A stretch of DNA of 64,000 bases from Paraglaciecola polaris LMG 21857 (GTDB taxonomy: Bacteria > Pseudomonadota > Gammaproteobacteria > Enterobacterales > Alteromonadaceae): contig NZ_BAER01000127.1 in assembly GCF_000315055.1 (NCBI RefSeq), positions 1 through 64,000 of the forward strand. Reading direction: 5' to 3'. The notes under the pieces are model-generated. The model had not been told where the DNA came from. It worked only from the letters and a program-made list of their open reading frames with translations, and did not search any database. The position numbers and the translations under genes were made by a program. Shown here piece after piece: positions 1 through 8,325 of the stretch. Each line of letters starts with the position of its first letter. The stretch's first letter is position 1.

Positions 1-24
1 AATCTAGCCAACGAAGACAGAAGA

Positions 25-591
25 TTGACAGAGTATTCAAATGTCGTTGCCGCCAAGGACAAGTTTGCCACTGATGAAGAGCGGCAGCTACTACTCGCGG
101 TAAAAAACGGAAACCGACAGGCATATCATCAACTGTATCACCAGTATATTGGGCAGGTATATGCCCTGTGTTATCGCCTAACGGGTGATAAATCCTTGGC
201 TGAAGATGCGTCACAAGAAGTGTTTATTCAGCTGTGGCGCAAAATTGGGGATTATTCAGAGCAGAGTAAGTTTTCCACTTGGCTGCATACAGTCACGTCG
301 AACATTACGATTTCGTATATTCGCAAGCAGCGTGGGTGGGTACAGCGCATGTTTAATCTTGAGGACTCAAGCGCGGCGAATGACATCGCAGAGCCCTCAA
401 CTGGCGAGGTAGATATTGAAAAATACGTTACACGTTTGCCCGAACGGGCAAGAATAGTATTTGTGTTGCACGCTATTGAAGGGTATCGCCACGAAGAGAT
501 TGCTCAAATGACGAATATGGCAGTGGGATCCAGTAAGGCTCAATTCCATCGAGCGAAAAAGCTGTTAGAGGAGTGGATGGGATATGCGTAA
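25..591 (+). CDS. ECF-type RNA polymerase sigma factor (5' end uncertain)
   Basis: Sigma-70 family factor of the extracytoplasmic-function group; it would direct RNA polymerase to a small stress or envelope regulon. Region 2 lies at about residues 30-100 (YHQYIGQVYALCYRLTGD, then SLAEDASQEVFIQLWRKI) and region 4 at about 130-185 (LPERARIVFVLHAIEGYRHEEIAQM, split here as LPERARIVFVLH and EGYRHEEIAQM). Regions 1.1 and 3 are absent, as expected. The start shown is a TTG at 25 behind a GAAG-like sequence, but the frame stays open to base 1, so the true start may lie before the window. It overlaps the next gene by 8 bp, which suggests translational coupling with a candidate anti-sigma factor. Family is clear; the signal it answers is unknown. 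Confidence 0.88.
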   Translation: MTEYSNVVAAKDKFATDEERQLLLAVKNGNRQAYHQLYHQYIGQVYALCYRLTGDKSLAEDASQEVFIQLWRKIGDYSEQSKFSTWLHTVTSNITISYIRKQRGWVQRMFNLEDSSAANDIAEPSTGEVDIEKYVTRLPERARIVFVLHAIEGYRHEEIAQMTNMAVGSSKAQFHRAKKLLEEWMGYA

Positions 592-1135
592 ACAAGATTT
601 TGAACAGACACTGCAAGATAAGTTGGCAGAGCTAGATGCGCAAAAGCAACCGGAGCGAGATTTATGGCCCGGGATTGAACTTGCGTTAGTTAAACAACAA
701 GATGATGAGAATAACGTGCGCATTCTTAATGGGCGTGATGGTCATATCAAGCAGAGTGATGGTCATATCAAGCAGAGTGATGGTATCGGCCGATGGGCTC
801 TACTTGCCGCTGGCATAGTCATGGTTGCGTTGCTGAGCTGGAAAGGCTTGATGCCCAGTGAGCCAATGATCACAGGAAACGATTTGGTTGCCGCGCTAAG
901 TGCCCAACATGCAGAGCAAAAAAGCGCTTTGTTAGTGCAATATGAAGGGCAAACAGCATTAACTAAAAATTGGCAACAACAATTAGTCGAGTTAGATAGT
1001 GCGGCGCAAGCGATTAAAAAAGCACTTGAGAACGAACCAAACAATATGGCTTTGTTGAAAATGCTGCAAAGCGTACATCAGCAACAAATAAATTTAATTG
1101 AGCGAGTGCATTCACCTAAATGGTCGCAGATCTAG
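584..1135 (+). CDS. Membrane protein, candidate anti-sigma partner
   Basis: I do not recognise a named family. The 183-residue protein has a charged N-terminal cytoplasmic part (KDLWP-like stretch ERDLWPGIELALV at about 24-36), one transmembrane segment at about 70-87 (WALLAAGIVMVALLSW) and a C-terminal helical, Gln/Glu-rich part. That layout, plus the 8 bp overlap with an ECF sigma gene, is typical of anti-sigma factors. No HxxxCxxC zinc motif is present, so it would not be a ZAS-type anti-sigma. A 21 bp tandem repeat just before the membrane segment duplicates the peptide DGHIKQS. Function is inferred from context and topology only. Confidence 0.6.
   Translation: MRKQDFEQTLQDKLAELDAQKQPERDLWPGIELALVKQQDDENNVRILNGRDGHIKQSDGHIKQSDGIGRWALLAAGIVMVALLSWKGLMPSEPMITGNDLVAALSAQHAEQKSALLVQYEGQTALTKNWQQQLVELDSAAQAIKKALENEPNNMALLKMLQSVHQQQINLIERVHSPKWSQI
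737..778 (+). repeat. In-frame 21 bp tandem duplication
   Basis: Two identical 21 bp units (737-757 and 758-778) followed by a partial third unit (GATGGTATC). Each encodes DGHIKQS. Because the unit is a multiple of three, gain or loss would change linker length just before the membrane segment without a frameshift. Confidence 0.9.
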
Positions 1136-1158
1136 CTGAAATGTATGGGAGTACGAAG

Positions 1159-2124
1159 ATGAGAAAATTATTATTGGCTGCGTTATTCACTGGGGCGAGT
1201 ATGTTTGCTGGCGTCGGTATGAGTGCTTTTGCGGGAGAGCAGGTCGACCAAACGGTGGCGGCTAATGCCAAAGGTTACGTGGAAATTGAGCACGTAAATG
1301 GCCGGGCTGAAATAATTGGCTGGGATAAGCCCCAGGTACAGGTAAAAGGCACTTTGGGCGAGCGTACAGAACGCTTTATTTTCGAGCGTCGTGGCAATGA
1401 AGTCATTATTAAAATCAAAGTGAAAAATGGTCAGCGAGGCGGTTGGGGCCATAAAGATGAGGATGAGCTGGTGATTTATGTGCCGAATCAAAGTCGGTTG
1501 AGTTACACCGCCGTCAATGCGGATGTTTCCCTAAGTAATATCACCGGCGGCGTCAGTGTCGAAACAGTCAATGGCGATATAAAAGCAAAGCAACTTGCTG
1601 GGCGCTTGCGCTTAGAGTCGGTCAATGGCGATATAAATGCGGATGACTTACAAGGTGATGTGACTATTGAAACTGTTAATGGTGATATCCGGTCGCGCAG
1701 CAGCAAGGGACGCGAGGATAAATATGAAACGGTTAACGGTGATGTAAATGTTGAGTCTAGCAGCCAAGAAGTAAAAGCAGCCACAGTCAATGGTGACGTT
1801 AAACTCATCATGCAGACGGTGGAGTACGCTAAATTGGAAACGGTGAATGGCGAACTGAATGTTGATCTAACCTTAGCCAAAGGAGGGGAGGTAACGGCAA
1901 CAACCGTTGGTGGTGAAATAGCGTTACGTTTTACGCAAGAGGTATCAGCGCTATTTGATATTCGTGCTCACGCAGGCGGCAAAATAGTCAACCGACTGAC
2001 CAATGATAAAGTGCAAAAAGATAAATATGGTCCAAGCAGTTGGTTATCAACCAGCACAGGTCAGGGGCAAGGAAAGGTCTCTGTCTCTACCGTAAATGGC
2101 CGAGTGAGTATTTCGAAGGAGTAG
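1159..2124 (+). CDS. Secreted DUF4097-type beta-repeat protein
   Basis: 321-residue exported protein with a DUF4097-like beta-strand repeat. After a signal peptide (MRKLLLAALFTGASMFAG... to about residue 25) it carries a periodic motif of the form TVNGDI/SVNGDI/TVNGDV roughly every 20 residues, at least seven times, as in right-handed beta-helix or beta-roll folds. I prefer ATG 1159 over an upstream in-frame ATG at 1120: 1159 puts the signal peptide at the N-terminus and has GGGAG about 7 nt upstream, whereas 1120 overlaps the previous gene. It probably shares the sigma/anti-sigma transcription unit and may be an effector or a self-regulated envelope component. Biochemical function is unknown for the family. 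Confidence 0.8.
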   Translation: MRKLLLAALFTGASMFAGVGMSAFAGEQVDQTVAANAKGYVEIEHVNGRAEIIGWDKPQVQVKGTLGERTERFIFERRGNEVIIKIKVKNGQRGGWGHKDEDELVIYVPNQSRLSYTAVNADVSLSNITGGVSVETVNGDIKAKQLAGRLRLESVNGDINADDLQGDVTIETVNGDIRSRSSKGREDKYETVNGDVNVESSSQEVKAATVNGDVKLIMQTVEYAKLETVNGELNVDLTLAKGGEVTATTVGGEIALRFTQEVSALFDIRAHAGGKIVNRLTNDKVQKDKYGPSSWLSTSTGQGQGKVSVSTVNGRVSISKE

Positions 2125-2131
2125 GCCGTAC

Positions 2132-2176
2132 TAGCAGCAACCATGCGCGCAAGAAAGTACAGGTGGATTGCTGCTA
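2132..2176. repeat. Inverted repeat between convergent genes
   Basis: Arms TAGCAGCAA (2132-2140) and TTGCTGCTA (2168-2176) form a perfect 9 bp stem with a 27 nt loop, in the 63 bp gap between the convergent DUF4097 gene and ispB. There is no run of T on either side, so it is not a standard intrinsic terminator, though it may still limit read-through. Confidence 0.45.
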
Positions 2177-2187
2177 AGAAAATATGG

Positions 2188-3159
2188 TTAAGCGACACGC
2201 TCCACAGACAAATGCGCAAGGCCAATTAATGCTTGTTTGTAGGTTGAATCGGCAATCGGTGTTAATGCCTCAATGGCTTGTTGGCAGGCATTAAGTGCCT
2301 GCTGTTTGGTATAGGTCAAGGCGCCGGTCTCTTCAATCGCACTGAGTATCGCGCTTAGATTGTCCATACCATTTCCCTCTTCAATAGCTTCCCTAATTAA
2401 AGCCGATTGTTGTGGGGTGCCATGCCACATGGCATATAAAAGTGGTAGGGTCGGTTTGCCTTCAGCTAAATCATCCCCCATGTTTTTGCCCATATCTTCA
2501 CTGTCGGAGGCATAGTCCATTATGTCATCTACCAGCTGAAAGGCTGTACCTAAGTACTTACCATAATCTTGCATGGCGTTTTCGATATCAGTGCTTTGCT
2601 TGGTCAGTACTGCGGATAATAACGTCGCGGCTTCAAACAAACGCGCAGTTTTACTGTAAATGACCTGCATGTAACTTTCTTCACTGGTATCAGGGTCGTT
2701 GCAATTCATCAACTGCAGTACTTCGCCTTCCGCAATGACATTCGTGGCATCGGATAATATTTGCATGACGCGCATGCTGTCCAATGTGACCATCATTTGA
2801 AATGAACGGGTATAAAGGAAGTCACCAACCAATACGCTGGCCTGATTACCAAATACTTCGTTTGCGGTTTCGCGACCTCGGCGCATGGTCGATTCATCTA
2901 CTACATCGTCGTGTAATAGCGTGGCGGTGTGGATGAACTCGACGATCGCTGCAAGTGTATGGTGCTGCTCGCCTTGAATGTCTAAGGCGCGTGCTGCCAA
3001 AACAGTTAACAGCGGACGTAAGCGTTTACCGCCGCTGTTGACAATATAAAAACCTAATTGATTGATCAGCGAGACATCTGAATTCACCTGCTTTTGGATC
3101 AATTGATTGACCGCGAGCATATCTGGCTCAGCGAGGGAAAGGATGTTGTCTAAATCCAT
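2188..3159 (-). CDS. ispB: Octaprenyl diphosphate synthase
   Basis: Trans-prenyltransferase that extends farnesyl diphosphate with isopentenyl diphosphate to make the side chain of ubiquinone/menaquinone. The 323 residues match IspB length. The first Asp-rich motif LLHDDVVDES covers residues 81-90, with the two aspartate pairs at 84-88; the second is FQLVDDIMDYASD near residue 208. GGKRLRP (about 43-49) is the conserved isopentenyl diphosphate-binding start. It is divergent from rplU-rpmA, the usual gammaproteobacterial arrangement. Octaprenyl rather than another chain length is inferred from family and context. Confidence 0.95.
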   Translation of the reverse strand: MDLDNILSLAEPDMLAVNQLIQKQVNSDVSLINQLGFYIVNSGGKRLRPLLTVLAARALDIQGEQHHTLAAIVEFIHTATLLHDDVVDESTMRRGRETANEVFGNQASVLVGDFLYTRSFQMMVTLDSMRVMQILSDATNVIAEGEVLQLMNCNDPDTSEESYMQVIYSKTARLFEAATLLSAVLTKQSTDIENAMQDYGKYLGTAFQLVDDIMDYASDSEDMGKNMGDDLAEGKPTLPLLYAMWHGTPQQSALIREAIEEGNGMDNLSAILSAIEETGALTYTKQQALNACQQAIEALTPIADSTYKQALIGLAHLSVERVA

Positions 3160-3312
3160 ACTTAAATTTCAGCTCTTACGTAAGGTATTAATTAGCGTGC
3201 GATTTTACAGAAATTGCACAGGGTATCCAGTAGACATTATGTAACAATTGCCCGCAAAGACACGTAGAATATGTGTTGCTGCATATTTGAGCAAATAAAT
3301 TGAATTTGGTAC

Positions 3313-3350
3313 TTGCGACCACTGGATGCTTCACGTACAATTCGCGCCCT
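3313..3350 (+). promoter_or_regulatory. rplU promoter with GC-rich discriminator
   Basis: TTGCGA (3313-3318), a 17 bp spacer and TACAAT (3336-3341) form a good sigma-70 promoter. It is followed directly by TCGCGCCCTG, a GC-rich discriminator of the kind linked to ppGpp/DksA repression of r-protein promoters. The same AATTCGCGCCCTG block follows the -10 of rplM at 53850. Confidence 0.65.
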
Positions 3351-3398
3351 GTTTTTGAATATATAGCGCTACGATATAAGCGCAGAGCGGAGTTAATT

Positions 3399-3710
3399 AT
3401 GTACGCGGTTTTCCAAAGTGGTGGCAAACAACACCGTGTGGCTGAAGGCCAAACCGTTCGTCTTGAGAAGATCGAAGTGGCTCTAGGTGAGTCAATAGAA
3501 TTCGCTGAAATCTTGATGGTGAGCAATGGTGAAGACGTTAAGATCGGTACGCCTTTTGTTAGTGGCGGAAAAGTTACAGCTGAAGTAGTAACGCATGGTC
3601 GTGGCGACAAAGTTAAGATTGTTAAGTTTCGTCGACGCAAGCATTCACGTACCCAAATGGGTCACCGTCAGTGGTTCACGGAAGTGAAAATCACTGGTAT
3701 AAGCGCTTAA
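3399..3710 (+). CDS. rplU: 50S ribosomal protein L21
   Basis: 103-residue L21 ([18 protein letters not shown] at the N-terminus; [19 protein letters not shown] near the C-terminus, the rRNA-binding basic stretch). An in-frame ATG at 3300 would add 33 residues foreign to L21, so I use 3399, which has GCGGAG upstream and gives the usual length. It is first in rplU-rpmA; rpmA begins 15 bp later. Confidence 0.98.
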   Translation: MYAVFQSGGKQHRVAEGQTVRLEKIEVALGESIEFAEILMVSNGEDVKIGTPFVSGGKVTAEVVTHGRGDKVKIVKFRRRKHSRTQMGHRQWFTEVKITGISA

Positions 3711-3725
3711 TAGGAGTTTCAACTA

Positions 3726-3983
3726 ATGGCACATAAAAAGGCTGGTGGTAGTACTAATAACGGTCGTGACTCAGAAAGTAAACGCTTAGGTGTTAAGCGC
3801 TACGGTGGTGAGTCAGTTTTAGCAGGTAACATTATTGTTCGTCAACGTGGTACTCGTTTCCACGCAGGTAACAATATGGGTATCGGCAAAGACCATACTT
3901 TGTTTGCTTTATCAGACGGTAAAGTTCAATTCGAAGTGAAAGGTCCTAAAAACCGTAAATTTGTAAGTATCGTTGCTGAATAA
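3726..3983 (+). CDS. rpmA: 50S ribosomal protein L27
   Basis: 85-residue L27. The N-terminus [20 protein letters not shown] is the conserved flexible tail that reaches the peptidyl transferase centre; there is no N-terminal extension needing cleavage of the Firmicutes type. AGGAG precedes the start. It is the second gene of the rplU operon and is followed by a strong terminator. Confidence 0.98.
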
Positions 3984-4010
3984 TTAGCAGCTATACATAA
4001 GTTTAAAAGA

Positions 4011-4032
4011 CCCCGCTTGTGCGGGGTTTTTT
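4011..4032 (+). terminator. Intrinsic terminator after rpmA
   Basis: CCCCGC (4011-4016), loop TTGT, GCGGGG (4021-4026), then TTTTTTG. A perfect GC-rich stem with a T run, placed 27 bp after the rpmA stop. Confidence 0.92.
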
Positions 4033-4119
4033 GTTTGAGAAGCCTACCTTCATATGTATGAAAGGACGGGCAAACGCGCTGAGTTGTGGTGTGATGCCGC
4101 AAATAGCGAAGTAGTATAA

Positions 4120-5322
<1,203 letters not shown>

Positions 5323-5424
5323 ATATATATTAATCGGTTAGTTAGGCATGGCTTAGCTAACCGAAGTAATTGCGTGCCTTTGGTAGTAATAGCGGTATCA
5401 ATGTATGTGTAAGGGAGTAGGTAA

Positions 5425-5940
5425 ATGGCAAAAATTGCCTTGATTGCTGCAATGGCAAACAAACGAGTAATTGGTTTAAACAACCAGATGCCGTGGCATA
5501 TGCCCGCTGATTTACAACACTTTAAACGAGTGACTCTGGGTAAGCCGATTATTATGGGTCGCAAAACATACGAGTCTATCGGCAGAGCACTGCCTGGTCG
5601 CCTGAATATCGTTATTACTCACGACCAGGCTTATCAACTTGCCGATGCAACCGTTGTGAACAGTTGTGATAACGCAATTGCAACGGCTACGTCACACTTA
5701 AGCCAGCAAGGATTAAGTGACGAAGAGCAAGAGATAATGGTGATTGGCGGTGGGACTGTGTATCAACATTTTTTACCTTACAGTCATTGCCTTTACTTAA
5801 CTTTAATAGCCCTTGATACCCCTGGGGATACCTATTTCCCTGATTACTCTGACGATGGGTGGCGTGAAGTCAATGTTGAGTCGCATGAGCCTGATCATAA
5901 AAACCCTCACTTTTATCAATTTGTTACCCTTGAGCGGTAG
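5425..5940 (+). CDS. folA: Dihydrofolate reductase
   Basis: NADPH-dependent reduction of dihydrofolate to tetrahydrofolate; the trimethoprim target. 171 residues, chromosomal type. Visible motifs: IAAMANKRVIGLNNQMPWHMPADL (shown here as VIGLNNQMPWHMP) at the substrate site with the conserved acidic residue in PADL, IIMGRKTYESIGR for NADPH binding, and IGGGTVYQHFLP. AAGGGAG upstream supports the ATG at 5425. It is convergent with the following membrane protein; their stops are only a few bases apart and no terminator separates them. Confidence 0.97.
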   Translation: MAKIALIAAMANKRVIGLNNQMPWHMPADLQHFKRVTLGKPIIMGRKTYESIGRALPGRLNIVITHDQAYQLADATVVNSCDNAIATATSHLSQQGLSDEEQEIMVIGGGTVYQHFLPYSHCLYLTLIALDTPGDTYFPDYSDDGWREVNVESHEPDHKNPHFYQFVTLER

Positions 5941-5943
5941 TGA

Positions 5944-6477
5944 CTAAGTCGACGGTGTAATCTGGCTTCGCTCTTTCAAAAGGGTAAATGTATACAGGTA
6001 ACCATATATCGCGCTAAATATGATGCTTGGCAATATAGTCAGTAGTAAATTCGGTGTTTGATTTAGTAAATTCACGCCCAAGGCTAAGCCTCCTTGTATC
6101 GTGATAGGAACAAGCGGCGCAAGCAATGTGCCGGGTATTGCCCTTGAACTAAGTTTTGTTGCTGCGTTATCTAGCGCATGATTAAACGTTTTGAATATCG
6201 CGATATTTTGTCTTGTTTTGGCGTGAATTGAGCACAAGATAGGCACAACGAAGATCAATGATAGGTTGCGATTACCGAAGTGACTAACCGATTTTCCCAA
6301 CGCGAAGGTAAATAATATTGTGACGCTAGCACTGAGCGTTCCTTGCACCAACGCCGAGCGCAGAATATCCCCACTGTTGTCAGTTACTAAGCTATTGGCC
6401 CAAAAGGTCCAGGTGAAATAAAACCCAAAGGCGACTAAAGCTGAAATGACTAATCTGATTGTGGATGACATATTCAT
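5944..6477 (-). CDS. Unknown four-helix membrane protein
   Basis: I do not recognise this 177-residue protein. It has four hydrophobic stretches, at about 7-28, 41-62, 117-138 and 145-168, with a central soluble loop of about 45 residues (KTRQNIAIFKTFNHALDNAA), so it is probably an inner-membrane protein with both ends on one side. Start may be ATG 6477 or ATG 6471. It is a single gene, convergent with folA and divergent from tpx. No function is proposed. Confidence 0.6.
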   Translation of the reverse strand: MNMSSTIRLVISALVAFGFYFTWTFWANSLVTDNSGDILRSALVQGTLSASVTILFTFALGKSVSHFGNRNLSLIFVVPILCSIHAKTRQNIAIFKTFNHALDNAATKLSSRAIPGTLLAPLVPITIQGGLALGVNLLNQTPNLLLTILPSIIFSAIYGYLYTFTLLKERSQITPST

Positions 6478-6581
6478 TACCTTGTTTAAAGTAATTATAA
6501 GACCTCGCTATTGTTTTCTATCTTTCGTCCCCCATTTTGTTATCTTAAGAATTCGCATTATTTAACGAGATTGGAGAACAT

Positions 6582-7076
6582 ATGAGTACAGTAACTTTAC
6601 AGGGCAACCCTTTTAATACCGTAGGCGTGTTACCGAGTGTTGGTGAAAGTGCAGCAGATTTCCGTTTGGTTAAAACTGATCTATCTGAAACCACATTGGC
6701 TGATTATAAAGGGGCACGCTTAGTACTCAATATTTTTCCGTCGGTGGATACAGGCACATGTGCCATGTCAGTGCGCAAATTTAATGAGCAAGCCAGCAGC
6801 TTAGTAAATACTAAAGTGTTGTGTGTATCAGCTGATTTGCCTTTTGCTGCCGCACGTTTTTGTGGAGCAGAAGGAATAGAAAATGTGGCTACAGGTTCTA
6901 GCTTCAGAAGTTCGTTTGGTACCGAATACGGTGTTGAGTTCGTGGATGGTCCGTTAACTGGATTGTTGTCGCGTTGTGTGGTTGTTTTGGATGAAAACGG
7001 TAAGGTTTTATACACAGAGCAAGTATCTGAAACGGCTGATGAGCCTGACTATGCTGCTGCTATCGCGGTACTCTAG
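6582..7076 (+). CDS. tpx: Thiol peroxidase
   Basis: Periplasmic or cytoplasmic atypical two-cysteine peroxiredoxin that reduces lipid and alkyl hydroperoxides. 164 residues. The peroxidatic cysteine is C60 in DTGTCAMSVRKF and the resolving cysteine is C94 in ARFCGAEG, matching C61 and C95 of the E. coli enzyme. TTGGAGAAC lies 5-11 bp upstream of the ATG. It stands alone, with a hairpin shared with the convergent cold-shock gene. Confidence 0.97.
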   Translation: MSTVTLQGNPFNTVGVLPSVGESAADFRLVKTDLSETTLADYKGARLVLNIFPSVDTGTCAMSVRKFNEQASSLVNTKVLCVSADLPFAAARFCGAEGIENVATGSSFRSSFGTEYGVEFVDGPLTGLLSRCVVVLDENGKVLYTEQVSETADEPDYAAAIAVL

Positions 7077-7119
7077 TTATTAATATGACCGTATAAATTT
7101 TATTAGTAGCGTAAAAGCA

Positions 7120-7144
7120 ACGAGCCGCAATGCGGCTCGTTTTA
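7120..7144. terminator. Hairpin terminator between tpx and csp
   Basis: ACGAGCCG (7120-7127), loop CAATG, CGGCTCGT (7133-7140), then TTTTA. It serves tpx on the plus strand; on the minus strand the stem is followed by TGCTTTTAC, so it may also stop csp transcription. Confidence 0.75.
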
Positions 7145-7169
7145 GGCGATTACTCACGTAAATCTGTAA

Positions 7170-7376
7170 TTAAACAGGTACTACGTTGTTCGCACATGGG
7201 CCTTTAGGGCTCTGTCCAACTTCAAACTCAACCGCTTGGCCGTCATTCAAAGTTGCGTATCCACCACCGCTTTTAATTTCTGAGTGATGAACAAATAAAT
7301 CTTTTCCGCCGTCTTCTGGAGTAATGAAACCGAAACCTTTGTCTGCATTAAACCACTTAACTGTACCTTTACTCAT
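7170..7376 (-). CDS. Cold-shock domain protein, CspA family
   Basis: 68-residue single cold-shock domain. RNP1 is KGFGFITP and RNP2 is DLFVHHSEI, the nucleic-acid-binding surface of CspA proteins. It acts as an RNA chaperone; whether it is cold-induced or constitutive cannot be told from the protein. The 238 bp upstream of the start (7377-7614) holds no other gene and could include a long 5' leader as in E. coli cspA. I did not find a convincing cold-box. Confidence 0.95.
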   Translation of the reverse strand: MSKGTVKWFNADKGFGFITPEDGGKDLFVHHSEIKSGGGYATLNDGQAVEFEVGQSPKGPCANNVVPV

Positions 7377-7614
7377 AGTCTACTCTACTTTGTTTGAAAT
7401 ATTGTTTGCAGAAACCTGCGATAGGCATTGTATAGGTTATTTTTCCGTAAATCCGCTCAATTCCGCGTTTACTTAAATTTTTTGTTGATTATTATAGATT
7501 TTTTTCTTCTTAATGCGTCAGGTATATTTTTATTACTCGTCAGTTTTAACGATGCTCCGCCGTTTACTGAGAGGTAAATTCCTGTTTTGGTGGCATAGGT
7601 TCCAAGGACAGGCG

Positions 7615-8325
7615 TTAGACAAAATCGATGAAGATATTGGCGGTTAGACGACCTGATGCAGGGTCTTCATTAATGTCTTTATCAGAGGCGATCAATCCGG
7701 AGTGTAATAAATTACCTGGGTAAATAAGCAAACGATTTGGTCTATAGTCGATTTGAGAATGTAAGGTAAATTGTTCCGTGGAAGCCGTAATATACCCAGC
7801 AGGGGGTTGGGCCACGTTATTAATAAAGTGGGCAGCCGAACTTAAATATTGACGTTCACGCACTGGCGTAATGCGTTCGAAGCCCGTATTGTTGTCCCTG
7901 AAAAAACCTGTTCCACCATGATGTCCAGGGTTTACGTAATGCAATAGTGCAAAATAAAAGGGGCTGACAGCGTCAAAGTGAGGGATGCGTTGCAAGGTCG
8001 AGAGCGCATGACTAGGTGTGCTAATCAAAGAGTAGTAGCCCGCTTGATGCTTGAGCTGCAGATGTTGAGGTATGTGATGAATTTGGGCGACCTGTTTATA
8101 GATCGACTGCAGTACCTCGATAGTATAATCCCTCGGGAGGTCAGCACGTGCTCCCGGATAAAAACCGCTGTTTTGCCGACTAAAACATTGATTTTGACAG
8201 GCATCTGCTGCTAATTCACGGGGAGCTAACAACACATCATCAATGACGATAATAGGCGTCTGCTCCCGCCCAACCTTAATCACCTTAACCGTTTTATTTG
8301 CATTGACAGTGAAAGGTAATGTCAT
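7615..8325 (-). CDS. DUF6445 protein, predicted Fe(II)/2-oxoglutarate oxygenase
   Basis: 236 residues, of the DUF6445 type often found beside tryptophan-halogenase-like genes. The fold assignment is my inference from a spaced metal triad: HFD at 116-118 (HxD), H208 in YPGNLLHSG, and R226 about 18 residues later in GRLTANIFIDF, as expected for a 2-oxoglutarate-binding Arg. This resembles prolyl-4-hydroxylase-like dioxygenases. It overlaps the halogenase stop by 4 bp (8322-8325), so the two are likely translationally coupled. No signal peptide, so it is probably cytoplasmic. Substrate unknown. Confidence 0.75.
   Translation of the reverse strand: MTLPFTVNANKTVKVIKVGREQTPIIVIDDVLLAPRELAADACQNQCFSRQNSGFYPGARADLPRDYTIEVLQSIYKQVAQIHHIPQHLQLKHQAGYYSLISTPSHALSTLQRIPHFDAVSPFYFALLHYVNPGHHGGTGFFRDNNTGFERITPVRERQYLSSAAHFINNVAQPPAGYITASTEQFTLHSQIDYRPNRLLIYPGNLLHSGLIASDKDINEDPASGRLTANIFIDFV

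Noticed and set aside
7377-7614. Cold-shock leader with a cold-box upstream of csp
   Set aside because: The space suits a leader but I could not find a convincing cold-box or promoter, so I make no claim.
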